64,000 bases of DNA from Tetranychus cinnabarinus. Its lineage: Eukaryota; Arthropoda; Arachnida; Trombidiformes; Tetranychidae. Made by a program: the position numbers and the translations under genes. Of the stretch, positions 40,001-51,314 are shown piece by piece. The stretch is taken from contig WHVY01000005.1 of the NCBI GenBank assembly GCA_022266195.1, positions 6,758,001-6,822,000 on the forward strand, written 5' to 3'. The notes beneath the pieces were generated by a model. That model made no database searches. It saw nothing but the letters and a program-made list of their open reading frames with translations, and was not told where the DNA came from. The first letter of the stretch is position 1. Every line of letters starts with the position of its first letter.

Positions 40001-41457
40001 CTATTTGCTGAGCTAGGACGGTCTTTGTGTAGATAAGAAACTGTATTCAAGGTTTTACCAATGGCCAATGGAAGATGGTGATTTGGATTGTGTGAATATG
40101 GATGATGTACATTTATATTTTCATAATGATGCCCATTGATATTATCTAGAAACATTGCCATCTCACGATTAGAATGATTGATAGTCATTTCCATGCCTTC
40201 ACTATTAATTGAATGATTATCTGTTTCCGCAACCATCTTGGAAGATTTGTAACATTGGCTGTGTTGTTGGTGGTGGCGTTGGTATTTGTTTTTGTGTTTC
40301 TCTCTGTTGTTGTCTTCAACTGGATTAGATCTTGATAAAGATGGAGATGATTGTGTTGTTGAAGATGATGGAAGTTGAGTAGTTGGCTGTTGTTTCAACT
40401 TAAAATTTATATTGTGATGACGATCAGCGCTTTTAATTGTATTCTTTACCAGTTGACGGGTAAATACTTTCCTTTTATTGGCAACAATGCCGGAGAATAG
40501 AAACGAAGAATCATTATTGGATCCAACTGGAGAACACTTAACTAATTGATTAACGGTTAATTTATTGACATTCCTGGCTTCACCTTTAATACAATCACTT
40601 TTAACCACAAACGGAGAAGAAAAAGAAAATTTAGACTCAACAGATGATGGAAAAGAAGTATTGAGAAGGGAAGAAGAGAAAGAAGCAGAAGTATGAAGGT
40701 TTAACCTATGATCACTATATCTTTTGGGTGTTTGTTGGAACTGACCACCGGTACAATCACAAGTATTTAGATTAACATTAGACAATTGTTGGTTGACTGT
40801 TGATTGTTGTTTATGATAAAGATGAAAATTAAATTGATTACAATTAATAAGTTGTCTTTTTAAAGTTGAAGAAGAAACAGAAGAAAACCGATGGTGGCAA
40901 CCAGGAACACCAGAGCCAGTCAATGGGTAAACTGGTTGTTGATCTTTACATAAAACATGACAATAACAAGCAACTCTGGGTTGCTTAGGTTGCTGACTGG
41001 TTGTGTTGGATCTACTCTTGTGTTGTTTATGATGAACGGCTTCTACTTCTTCTTTAAAGACGCTATCTTTAATTGTTGCTATTTCGCTAATAGTAAGGCC
41101 AACATCATCGCAATCATTACTCTCTCCTTTCCCCAGGTGAACACCCTCTTTCTCTCTTCTTGTCAAACCAGCTTTTATCAGCCTACCTCTATTCTCCCGA
41201 ATCGACCAGAAACCAGACCTGATTCCATTCACCGTGTAACAACCAACCTCATCATCATTATCATCCACGGATTCTTTTTCTTCTTCTTTCACTTTACCTT
41301 CACCATCATCAGCTTTAACACCAGCTTTAGAACCAGCTTCAACTTTAGCTTCTTCGGGCAAATTATAGTAAGCTTTATCATCCGTTCCCTTTGACCGAAT
41401 TGATGTAATTTTTGCAACTTGTTTACGGATGTCACTCTCTATAGGAATTACAATCAT
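19058..41457 (-). CDS. Large Ser/Asn-rich protein, taperin/phostensin-like C-terminus
   Basis: Three coding exons (41457-36907, 26482-26254, 19272-19058) join in phase to give about 1664 residues over 22.4 kb. Exon 1 alone codes for 1517 residues, mostly low-complexity Ser, Asn, Thr, His and Gln with short ordered islands (IVDKLRSKFLQYS, RCSSLENLADRD, KNYKKIFETN, PALPPKPPF, an SH3-type proline stretch). It ends GSLLVKRNKK at a GTATGT donor. Exon 2 continues LTLTFNDKATSTFEYPSE and ends in phase 1, and exon 3 supplies the tail ending STALDLLF. The SGIIFKGENV ... KKLTLTF ... FEYPSE block reminds me of the PP1-docking region of taperin and phostensin, actin-linked PP1-binding proteins; this rests on memory of the family. 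The start has an in-frame TGA upstream. Introns are 10.4 and 7.0 kb and hold two genes on the other strand. Linkage of the exons is from splice phase and motif continuity, not from transcripts. Confidence 0.72.
22339..23416 (+). CDS. Lambda-crystallin / L-gulonate 3-dehydrogenase type (3-hydroxyacyl-CoA dehydrogenase family)
   Basis: Exons 22339-22373, 22446-22680 and 22745-23416 give 313 residues, close to the ~319 of vertebrate CRYL1. The first exon codes for only MASKGKVAVIG plus two bases of the next codon. The NAD-binding loop is VIGSGLVGQNWA (GxGxxG at residues 11-16), followed by an acidic LYDV that prefers NAD over NADP. The conserved HPINPPYFIPLVEI holds the catalytic His of the family. 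The C-terminal helical domain includes FIVNRIQFA and GLGMRYAFLGPWET. CRYL1 oxidises L-gulonate in the uronate cycle in the cytosol; that reaction is inferred from family. The gene lies wholly inside the second intron of the taperin-like gene, on the opposite strand. Confidence 0.94.
23546..23551 (+). terminator. Candidate polyadenylation signal for the CRYL1-like gene
   Basis: AATAAA 130 bases beyond the stop codon of the dehydrogenase gene, a typical distance. Confidence 0.5.
25601..26072. mobile_element. Palindromic MITE-like element with TA target duplication
   Basis: Two arms of about 190 bases form an inverted repeat (25601 to about 25795, and about 25880 to 26072) around a spacer of about 85 bases that carries a run of Cs. 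The ends begin TTAGGKTGGCCGAAACAAAC and are inverted, and TA flanks both sides (25599-25600 and 26073-26074), as for Tc1/mariner-type insertions. No transposase frame exists, so it is non-autonomous. The arms differ at few positions, so the insertion is fairly young. It sits in the second intron of the taperin-like gene, about 180 bases from that gene's second exon. Confidence 0.85.
27789..27796 (+). promoter_or_regulatory. TATA box of the small secreted-protein gene
   Basis: TATATAAA lies about 97 bases upstream of the ATG at 27893. Transcription would be expected to start near 27820, giving a leader of about 70 bases that is rich in CAA and free of upstream ATGs. This is the clearest core promoter in the window. 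Confidence 0.6.
27893..28338 (+). CDS. Small secreted Gly/Asp-rich acidic protein
   Basis: Two exons (27893-27910 and 28069-28338) give 95 residues. The first exon codes for only MISFKL; joined to ILCIALIAMASA it makes a textbook signal peptide cut after SA. The mature part is Gly-, Asp-, Ser- and Glu-rich with DGD and FGGD/FEG repeats, followed by a short basic-hydrophobic tail (SVPLVYKILAAPKN). There are no Cys. Such proteins occur among cuticle, silk-associated and other extracellular proteins of arthropods, but I do not recognise a family. A strong TATA box is upstream, which suits a highly or tissue-specifically expressed gene. It is nested, antisense, in the first large intron of the taperin-like gene. 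Confidence 0.82.
28339..36906. other. Non-coding interior of the large intron
   Basis: Apart from the nested gene before it, this stretch of the taperin-like gene's first intron shows no supportable exon. An AATAAA at 28677-28682 may end the nested gene's transcript. Contents are AT-rich DNA with GAT/CAT microsatellites (for example near 31636-31672 and 34790-34806). Enhancers could lie here but none can be recognised. Confidence 0.5.
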
Positions 41458-43094
41458 TTTGTTGGTAATTTGCTGATAGGACGTTGATTGTCACCAAAAA
41501 CAAAACAAAAATACTTGAATAACACTCTCTACTAATGATAAAACCATAGGTTATCTGGTTCACTGATATTAACAAACCTCACCAAATCTCACCAAACCTC
41601 GCCATTACCAGATTTATTTTGATTGTCTCATTGGTCTGCTTATCACTTGTAAGCTTTCCTCGATCAGTTTGTTTACTTCTTCCTCTTTTTTGCTTTGTTT
41701 TGCTGATTAACCTCTTCATCATCTTTTCTCTTTTCTCCTTTCTTCTCCCAATCCCCACAATAATTTTATCTGAATCATCATCCTCATTGTGAAGTTTCCA
41801 TGATCGACCTCATTTATCGTTGAGTTTTATTGTTATCATTGATTACTGATGATTATCATTCTTGTCAATATGTACATTCACACCAACATAGAGAGAAGGA
41901 GAGAGAAAAAAAACAAAGTGAATCAAGATTCACATTTTCAGTTCGGTTGTATTACAAAATGAAGCGGCGAATGGAAAAGATTTGAAAAAAATAACGAATT
42001 AATATTATAGTTGTTTATAAAAAGACCGAAATCATTTTGTTGATTGTTACAAACGTTAACCGATTTGTGGGATAATTTTTAATACCAATTTTGATTCAAC
42101 TCTCACAGTTTTATATAAAGTGAAAGTAAATGCCATAAAATTCATTCAAAATAACATTAAACTATGCAAAGATTAGCTTAATCACGTCACATTTTGAAAA
42201 CAACTTCAATTCAATACCATTAATTGTGATCAATTTTATTAACCACGATTGGTTATGCTCGGTATCTAACTCAATTGTATGACCTGATTGTTGAACATTT
42301 ATCTTTATCTTTCCAAATATCAGTATAAATCTCATCAGGTGACTGAGCTTTTCTCGTCTACAATTGTCTTCAACAATAAAAACATGAACGAATTAAAAGA
42401 TTTAAGTATAATATCTAATGTGAATTAATAATCATTAGTAATTAGCGCTTGAATTATTTGTTCAATCAAATTTCAACACAAGTTTCGAGGGTACTCAATC
42501 GCTAAGTTTGTATTCTTTCAACTCCAGTTTAGCTTGCAGTTGTTGTGATTCAATATCATGATTCCAACAATTCAGATCGCCAAAAATTCCATCTTTATTA
42601 GATAAACTGTCCATAATATTTTGAAGCTCAGTGCTTTGAGGAATCAAATTTTGTACTCTTTCAGAGTCTGGTCGAAGAATCAATAGAGTTGACTAATTAG
42701 TTGATTACAAGTACCATTACTGATCTGAGCAAATGCAAACACGAAAATATCAACAAATAGATGAACATAGTCATCTGCCTGAAAAACAATTTGATCAGAC
42801 TTTGATTGTAAATGTTTTGAATTAAATTATCACACCTATTTAAAATGCATAAAGAGGCCTAAATCATATCTCAATCAAATTAAATAATGTATTTGAGTGT
42901 AAGCCATTAATGAGCTTAGTCTGATTAGATTATCGGAAAATTCAATCCCGACGAGTTTGAATTAGCATTTGTTCAAGTAAAAATAAAAAACTGATTTTTA
43001 AGAATAATAGAAAAATGATTTGATTCGAAAAGATATAATAATTCAACTATTGGTCAATATTATCTTATAAGTTCTATAAGTTACCAACCAATTT
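41458..43094. other. Upstream region of the taperin-like gene and downstream region of the glucosidase
   Basis: This holds the presumed promoter of the large minus-strand gene (pyrimidine-rich stretches at about 41670-41760 and a GA-rich tract near 41890-41910) and the 3' region of the GH31 gene. A possible short coding stretch at 42495-42774 is listed separately. Nothing else is supportable. Confidence 0.45.
42495..42774 (-). CDS. Possible small secreted peptide or orphan exon
   Basis: An ATG at 42774 opens a signal-peptide-like stretch (MTMFIYLLIFSCLHLLRS) right after an acceptor-like TTTTTCAG. A second frame from about 42695 to 42495 encodes some 65 residues ending LKEYKLSD before a stop, preceded by an acceptor-like CTAATTAG. 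The two frames would join only if 28 bases were removed, which is too short for a normal intron, or if there is a frameshift. The second part cannot extend the glucosidase, whose own last exon ends with a stop. It may be a decayed gene or unrelated noise. Confidence 0.2.
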
Positions 43095-46000
43095 TTAATA
43101 ACTGAAGTCAATAGAAAATGATTGTGAAGAATTAAAGTCTTCAGGTAGCTCAATCGTGAGTATAGAATCGTCATGAGTAAAACTGTCAGTGGATAAAGAT
43201 TTTCCATTGAGATTTATCCTTTTAGGCTTTTCAGAGAGTCCCGAAATAGTAACACCTCCGATATTAAAATCATCAAATGTTGCCATATTCAAATAATTGC
43301 AGACGAGGTGATCCTAGAGATTCAAGATGAAAAAGAGGAAAATGAATTTCAAACTGATGAAATCAGCATATTTAGTACTTACTTTGTTAGCTTTACAATC
43401 TGCGTGAATGTAAATGCCACTTTCAATACTGTCAATTGATTTACCATCATCATGGTAAATTTCACCAACTGCATGTCCTGACTTGTCGAGATAGCCATTT
43501 AAATAGTATTTTTGTTTTCTGAGCTCAGTGGTTGTGTTTGCTGAAGATTGGTAAACAGGTACAATTGATCCTCCTCGCATAAAAAGGCCAATTTTGTCAC
43601 TAGCAATTTGTATAGTCTTGCTTTCACCAGTACTGTTGAATGCCAGTTTTTTATCCTCAAAATTATACCAAAGCTCATTTGGGAAGTAAGCATCAACTTG
43701 CGTTTTTTGAGGTTCCAGAACTGGAATAATGTACAAACTTGAACCCCAAAGGAAAGCGGTTTCAATTGAATAAGTATTTTTATCCAAAGGAAATTCGAAA
43801 AACAGCGATCTTACAACAGTATCTCCATTCATGTTGGCTTTAGCAAATAAGGTGTAAAGATATGGCAACATTTTATAACGAGCTTCTAAAGCATATTTAG
43901 CTGCAGCGACAACAGTTTCTCCTAAAATGGCTGGATCTTGCTCGAGTTTATTTTTATCATTATGGTTTCGTGAGAATGGGTAGAAAGCACCTAACGAGGA
44001 CCATCTCATACAAAGTTCTACTTCAGTATTTCCAGAGAAACCACAGATATCACTTCCAATCATTGGGATTCCATAAACATTGAACTCAAGCATGTCTATA
44101 GAAAATAAAGTTAACCATGGGTTAGATAAGCTTGATAAACTACACAAGATTTTGATGAAAATTACTTGAAATTGAATATTTCATATGATCCCAAGATGAT
44201 TCAATATCACCAGACCAATGAGAAGCATAATGACCCTGCGATGGGTACGTTGAACGAGAAAGAATGAATGGCCGAGCTCCAAAAATATCGAGAGAAGCAC
44301 TGTAAATTAAGAATAAGGAAATGAGAAATATTAATATTAGTACATGAAAGAGTAGCGAAAGACAACTTACTTATAAGTGACAACATTTTCGTATAGCCCG
44401 TAAAGACTATGAACATTGTAATGAATGCCAGCGTACTGTTTTGCATTCATACAGAGTGTTTTGGTTTTGAGATCAGTTCCACCAGGTACATAGGGAGGTT
44501 TTTCGTAAGGATCGTTCGGACATCCATCAATTTGACCATTGTAGAAGTTAGATGGTTCATTCATGTCAATCCAAATACCGTCAAAATCAATTTCCTTTCG
44601 CAAATTAACTAATTGGTTCTTCCAGTAATCAGTTGTAGCAGGATTAGTAAAATCAGGATAGACAGTAGACACAAGATTCCAAACCTTGCCGACAAAAATT
44701 TGATCGGTGCTATTTTTTACAAAAATATCAGCCTTAACTCCATCGTCATATGGCGGGTAAGTTCCAGCTGGCTCTGCAGCACTAACACCAGGATCCTAAA
44801 TCAATGTAAATATACGGACGAAAAGGAAAAGTTACACCAATGAATGAAATAAGTTTTTTCAAAATCAGTAGACAATTAAGCTTCTTACCAAAATAATGAC
44901 ATAATGCATGTTCTTTGAATGTAGCTGTTTGACAAAATCGTTTAGACCGGCATAATTGACTTTATCATAAGTAAAATCGTTGAAACGGTCCATGTAATCA
45001 ATATCATTCCACTGTGCTTCGATTGGAATTCCCACAGCTAAATTTCGTTCCAATGTTTCACGAGTTTTGTTCAAACTATCGTAACCGTAACGGCAAAGAT
45101 GAAATCCGAAAGACCAGTAAGGTTGAAGTACGGGTCGACCGATAAGATTGATGTTCTGTCTAGCAACTTGTGATGCCGTTGGACCCAAGAAAATGAAAAA
45201 GTCAAGAATACCACCAATAGTTCGATAGGTGATAGCTGGAGTAGATTGAGTTATAACATCCATAGCATTGCTATTAAGTAAAAATACTCCGTGAGCGTTC
45301 ATTGCATCATCATCTTCAGGCATTATGTAAAATGGATAAGAACCATAGAGATTGACATCTTCTGTTGGACCAATATCACGGGCAAACATTGTATATCGAT
45401 TCCAACCAGTCAAATCTTTCTTGAAAGAAGCTTTATGTTCGCCAAGACCATAAAGATATTGGGAAGGAACACGGACTGACAATTGAATAAATTTATCAGA
45501 GTAAATTAAGGTTGAAAGATCAGCATTAAATATGACAGTTCCAGTTGATGTACGGCTGACCAGAAGTTTTCCATCCTGATTAATTGTAATTTGGTACAGA
45601 GTTGAGTTAAACTGCTCTGCTTCTGATACATTGAAAAAAGGCATTGGAACTTCAAAACGATCCTTCTCAGCATCAACAAATCTAATTCGAAGCCGTTCAT
45701 CATCGAGTCCAGTTATCTCAACGCTGACATTACTAATGTCTTGAGGGAAGCCAGAGGCGACTTTTCGAACAAGTTTGATCAATGCACTGTTTTTTTCTTG
45801 TTGCACATCAGCGATTTCATAGCCCTTGTAATCACTAGGATAGAAACATTGAGGTACATTGAGAGATTGCACATTACGTTTTTCTGGAAAAGAAGAGAAA
45901 GATTCATGAAAGAATTACAGTTTAAGATTTTTACATTAGATCAAAATGAAGAGAATAATTTTATTGTTTTGTTATCTGTATTTGACAATTTTAAATTACT

Positions 46001-46726
46001 TAAATAGTGTTTTACAAGCATAAAATAAAATACTAATGCATGTTTTGACAGATCCAAAGCTTAAGCTTTATTAGAGTTTGGGTAAGTCATAAGAAGTCCT
46101 CGTCGGCCCAGACTAGAAACTAGCTGTCTAACGCTTTTAAAATCTGATCCTGGATTGGAAATTCATAAAAACACAAAACTGAAAGTCATATCAACTATAT
46201 TTTAAGATAATATGGTGTTTCAATTACCACAAGAGAACATGAGAAATATGAGATATTCACCACAAGAAAACAAAAGCAAAGTTTATCGTATGATGTAATG
46301 ATACTTACTTATTGTAACAGGAACCCAACAGCATCCTCTTGATTCACAAACTTGTTGGCTAACAGGTTCATCAGGATTACAATCAAATTTGTTTTCATCG
46401 GCCAAAGTACATTGTTTTGATGTTGAGTCAGTTTTACTAGGCGGAGGTGCCTTAAAAACTCCATTTGAGTTTAAGCTTGAAGCGTAATAAGTTGCTATAT
46501 AATGGGTTGAGTCGTCCCTTTGCCAATCGACAAAAGGCTTGTCAATCGTTGATTCTAACAACCGTTCATTGTACAAAACGTATCCAGTAACGATAGCAAT
46601 GGTCACAAAATTCAAGAATAAAATTATTATTAAACATCGTCGTGAAGAAAAAACATTAGAAGAAGATTCTTTACTAGGATATAAATAAGTTTGTGATTCA
46701 CAACACTTTGGCTTCTTTTCTTGCAT
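43095..46726 (-). CDS. GH31 alpha-glucosidase, membrane-anchored, with trefoil domain
   Basis: Six exons (46726-46309, 45883-44889, 44795-44371, 44299-44166, 44095-43383, 43313-43095) join in phase to 967 residues. A short cytosolic tail is followed by one transmembrane helix (about residues 32-52), giving a type II membrane protein. Then comes a P-type trefoil domain of about 45 residues with six Cys including CCWVP, then the GH31 N-terminal sandwich and barrel. The nucleophile Asp548 is in WIDMNEPSNF and the acid/base Asp644 is in HWSGD. RPFILSRSTYP, GSDICGFSGNT and FYPFSRNHN are also present. These match lysosomal acid alpha-glucosidase and intestinal maltase/sucrase enzymes, which release glucose from alpha-1,4 (and 1,6) links. 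Lysosomal versus gut-surface location cannot be told from sequence, although the anchor favours a surface or secretory-route enzyme. All key residues are present, so it should be active. Confidence 0.95.
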
Positions 46727-47977
46727 GGTTAAAGTTGTTCAGTTGAATTATGGCATAGATTTGTCTCACTATTAATAGCTTAGTTATTAATGATTAGGAA
46801 CAAAATTCACCTGAATTGAGATCACTTGATCACCCAGTGTAATCATATCAATTATCACAGAAATTATCACAGGCTTTTTCGTTTACAGAGAGATCAAAGC
46901 CTCTGGTAACCAGAGTCTGGTTCTGAGCCCCTGAACCAGAGGTAAATTTTTCCACTAGATGGTGTTTCTTTCTAAAGCTGATTGGCTTAGAATTGTTAGG
47001 TCTAAGAGTTGCCATGGAAATTTTTGTTTATCTTATTTTTAAATTAAACCAATTCTCTGGAAAAAGATCAGAGTTTAAATGTAAAAGTGGTGACAGGTAA
47101 TGAAGTCATGTTCAGCATCTATCGATCACGATGAAAGCATTCATTTTACCAATATGATTTACTGTCCAAAATCGTCTGTTCGCTTCGAGGGGTTATGATT
47201 TCAAATAATCAATTGAATATTTCTTGTGATCTTCCCAGAATTACTGGGTGTATTTTCTGTGTCATTGTTACAGTGAGAAAAATGTTGAAATCAAATTGAT
47301 AAAGTTATAAGTAACAAATGATGGAAAAAAGTGTTGCGGCGAAAACGTGTGAATACGAGAGAGAAGCAGAAGTATGGAATATCATTGCATAATATCATGA
47401 CATCTTGACGCAATATCTTTTGGGTGTTTCTTGAAGCTGACCAGTTCAATCAGTATTTAGATTATCATTAGATAGTTGTTGGTTCATGGACCGCTGTCCT
47501 GATAAAGATGAAAGTTCAATGGTTTAAATGCAACAAGTTTACTTGTTACTTAAGACAGGCGACCAGAAAAGGAACCAGAAACACCAGGGTTAATGGGTTG
47601 TCTGGTAAATGCCTGTTTTATGCTCGCAAATGCATTTATTTTAAATTATCTTTCTTTTGAACATATCGATAATAGCTTTTAGTCAGAGGCCATTTCGACC
47701 TGCTCCTTTTCAATCTTCAAATTAAATTTTTGATTACAGCGACTTCATGTAAAACCAAAAGAAAGAAATGAAAATTATTCAGAATCTTACGATGAACCCT
47801 TAAAATTATCACAATCTACTGCTGACATCTATGTGAACTACAGGGGAAAACAATATTAAATGAATCTAACGATTCTAATTGAGCAAATATTTTCACCATC
47901 AAATCTTTAACCATTTTAACATCTACAATCCAGAATCAAGTTACAACTGTAGCTAATATTACTGATTCTATGTAACA
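46727..47977. other. Spacer between the glucosidase and F-box copy 1
   Basis: It contains the glucosidase upstream region, a decayed fragment of the taperin-like main exon at about 47358-47612, and, from 47765, the left edge of the duplicated F-box segment. No intact gene is seen. Confidence 0.5.
47358..47612 (-). pseudogene. Decayed fragment of the taperin-like main exon
   Basis: About 255 bases align in the same orientation to about 40675-40938 inside the 1517-codon exon. Shared plus-strand landmarks in order are GAAGCAGAAGTATG, ATATCTTTTGGGTGTTT, AGTATTTAGATTA.CATTAGA, GTTGTTGGTT, GATAAAGATGAAA, CCAGAAACACCAG against CCAGGAACACCAG, and AATGGGT. Many substitutions and indels break the reading frame. 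It is not a processed copy in any visible way, since it covers only the interior of one exon, and looks like a partial segmental duplication that has since decayed. Confidence 0.75.
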
Positions 47978-50900
47978 ATGTTGATCAATGAACTTCCCGA
48001 TGATTGTTTGCTCGCCATTTTTGGTTATATAAATAGCCTAAATGATTTAATAAACTGCTATAAAGGTAATTACCAAACCTGTTTCTTTTGTATATTATAA
48101 ATCGTCCTCTTCCATTTGAAATGGTATGTCTCTAGAAATTGACTCTCGTCAAATTGAAAATATGTCTCAATTATATCTATTATATTAACAAGTTTGAACG
48201 TACGGTTAGTGGTTCTTGATACGATTGAGGATTTTTTTTATCTTCGTAATATGTTAGCCTGAGCATAGCGTAGAGTCTTCACCGAAGACTAAATAAAAAA
48301 TCAGAGCTTATTAGGGGCAGATCTAACAGTGTCATGGCCGGCTTGTGAGAAATCATCAAATTTGTTTCAACTTGTAAGTGCAATTGTGACTGAACGCGGC
48401 ATCCTACACAACAGTTTTTCAATGCGTCTTTATGCGAATTAAGTTTATTTTGAATTTGACGAAGGTCTATTTTCTAGACACAAACCTTCAGCAATGGTCG
48501 CATTTTTTAAATCAACCTGGACGACAACTTACTGTATTGACCAGAGAGAGTCTTGCATTAGTCAACTAGCACGGAAAACTGAACCTCTGAGTATTATTAT
48601 TAATATAAAAGTTGTATCAGAATGAAATAACTGTTGCTATCTTGCGATCATTACTCAATCATCTGACTGTTGTGGCGCAGTTTTTGAATATTTAAACAGA
48701 TGTTAAGTCAGGTTATGTTGGCTCTGAAAGCAATTTAATAATAATTTAATTTATTTATCCATTCAATAACATTTTTATTGCAGTGTGCAACAAATGGAGC
48801 TATTTAATTGCTGAGAGAACTAAAAAAGTTAAATATTTGATGGGTAAGATTCAAGTTTCCGTTAATGCTTATTCTCATTGTGATCAATATCTTAATCAAA
48901 GAAATTTATATTTCAGAGACTCGTGGTTATTCACTTGATTGCGTTTATTTTCAAGGAAGAGGTCAGATTGATGTAACCTGTCTGAGCAAATTATTTACAA
49001 ATTTAATGGTTGGTTGATATTATTGATCAAAGAATAAGAATCTTAGCCTCTTCTCTGATTATTTTGAAATTACCATGGTTCATGAAAAGATAGATCTCGA
49101 TGAGAGCATTTCAATCAATTTTTCGTTCAGACATATAGATCAAAATATATCAAATTTAGGTTAAGGCCAAGGAGAAAAATCAATATCGTTTTCTGCTTAG
49201 AGACAAAAAAATATTTTATTTTTTCAATCCTGATGAATTGAGCAATGCCAAATCTAAAAAAAACTTATTAAAATCAAAATCGAATCGATCGGCCTCAAAA
49301 TGGCTTTTTTATTTCGATCGTTTCTAGATATCCTCTAATATAAGTCTGTTTAAAAAATATTTTTGGAAAATATTGTAGACCTAAATGTACTCTATCAACA
49401 TGTGAAAATTGGCAAGGAGACAAATGCCCTATGTGATTCGCTCTCATCCTTTTGGATTTTTCAATCAATTTTAATTTTCTTATCTTTTCCACTTAGATTG
49501 TTGAATTGAACAATAGCTATTACGTAGGATCTGAAGAATTTGTTGCATTTGTACGAAATCAAGCATCTTTGAAAGGATTAATCTTAACCATTGATAAACC
49601 AGTAGAAAAATATCGTGATCAACTCGAGATGGTATCCTTTACTTATATTAGGCCAAACTTTCGACTAAATGGCTCCAGTATAAAACAATTGCACACCTGG
49701 TATTATCGGGATTTCAAAAGATATACTCAATATTTCCCGAATCTTGAAAGACTAAATATTATAGTAAATGGTGCTTATGAAAATATTTTGATGGAAAAAT
49801 TTTTGTTAATGGAAATCTTTTATTGATCCTTAGACAGTTACTATGACGGTCCAGCATTGGAAAAGCTTAAAATACTTGAAATGTATATCCTTTCCTCCCA
49901 TAAAGACAGTTGTTATGCTTTCCAGTTCCTGGCTTCATGTCCAAATTTACAAAGTGCACATATGACCGTTCATGCTAATGACTTTTTTGTTGACGAAACA
50001 GCAAAATACAAATGTTTACGGGATTTAGTTATAATCTTTGTAAGTATTAATAATATTTCTTGATCTTGTATCTAAAATAATACCGTTTTGGTATTTTTGT
50101 GTCAAAATTTCTCCGCACTCAACGGTCTCTAAATTTTTTGTGAATCTCAAGCGAAAGACCTTTAACTAAGTTTCGCCCCAAAAATGTACAAATTTTTCGA
50201 ATCAAACGGATAAAAACCTTTTTTAAACATGTAAACAAACTGCTCTCTAAGTTATCTAGTTAAGTATTAATTTAATTTTCAATATTTTCGGAATATCCAA
50301 ATTTACTCAATCCATTTTAGATTAAAATGAACAAGACAAGGTTACGTTAAAATGAAAGGGTCATCTGTTCAAAATTATTCACATAAACTAATTGATTTTA
50401 TATTGACAGTTAAATTTTGACCAACCCAACTGGAATAATTTGAAAAAATTGCTTATGAAATATTCGAATCTCAAACATTTTGCGTTGAGGAACTACCGGA
50501 ACATGAAAGATGAACATATCGAGGAATTGGTTCACATTTTACCCAATCTGGTTCTACTTGATGTTCGTGGATGTAATGGAGTCACTCAAAGTGCTGTTAA
50601 TTATGTAAAATATTATTGTGAACGGAATGGAAGATCAACTAAATTTTACTTCAATGGGAATCAAAATGCAATCGAAACAGATTGGCCGCATTTATCTTCT
50701 AAAGAAGAAAAAATTAGTCGTGGCTATGATTTCATGAAACATTGCTTCCTTAAAAAATATCAGGAACTTCCATGTTTCTTGATTCCTGATGATTATTGAA
50801 AACCGCATATTATTATTTTTTTAGCGATGTCATTTATTGTCTAATCTAAAGAGATCTCTCTGTGACCAAAACTTCAGATCATATTTTTAAATCAATTTTT

Positions 50901-51302
50901 CATGGAAAATGGTGCAATTTTTTACAATCAGAACAAGAATCAATGTATAGAACCTTCTTTGACAAATTAAGTTTCACATTAAAAATTATGAGGCATATAA
51001 TATGTATCACTGATGATTTTAGTCACGCCATTCGTGAACATGAAATCTATCAATAGAAATTATGAAAAGGCTCTTTTAATCCATAGTCTGGGATATGAGG
51101 ATGTTGTGATAATCAGTTTTTTGACCACGATGACATCTGAAAAACATTCGAAGTCACTTATCGGTTCTTGTGCATGATTGCTACTTAAAAAACTGTAAAA
51201 TATAATAATTAGTAAAAGAATGGTGATTTTAAGCGCTAATGGTTATAGTGTATAGATTGATGACAAATTAGTAATGATTGCGATTTCATTGAAATTACTT
51301 CA
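47765..51302 (+). repeat. Segmental duplication, copy 1 (F-box unit)
   Basis: This 3.5-kb block matches 54540-58794 in the same orientation from the shared GAAATGAAAATTATTCAG to GCGATTTCATTGAAATTACTTC. It includes the F-box gene with all introns and flanks. Identity is visibly high in exons 1, 2 and 6 and lower in exon 3 and parts of exons 4-5. The copy ends abruptly at a P450 remnant. Confidence 0.9.
47978..50799 (+). CDS. F-box protein with LRR-like repeats, copy 1
   Basis: Exons 47978-48065, 48784-48843, 48917-49008, 49497-49770, 49834-50039 and 50410-50799 give 369 residues in phase. The N-terminal INELPDDCLLAIFGYINS ... VCNKWSYLI is an F-box, the Skp1-binding module of SCF ubiquitin ligases. 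The rest has leucine-rich-repeat-like units (YFPNLERLNIIV, SCPNLQSAHMTV, KYSNLKHFALRN, ILPNLVLLDVRGC) as in FBXL proteins, where they bind the target. The target is unknown. Oddities: the donor of intron 4 is GTGCTT where the sister gene has GTAAGC, and failure to splice there gives an early stop; the donor of intron 3 (GTTGGT) is poor in both copies. The frame is otherwise open, so the gene may still be functional, but splicing efficiency is doubtful. Confidence 0.82.
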
Positions 51303-51314
51303 ATATTTGATTCT

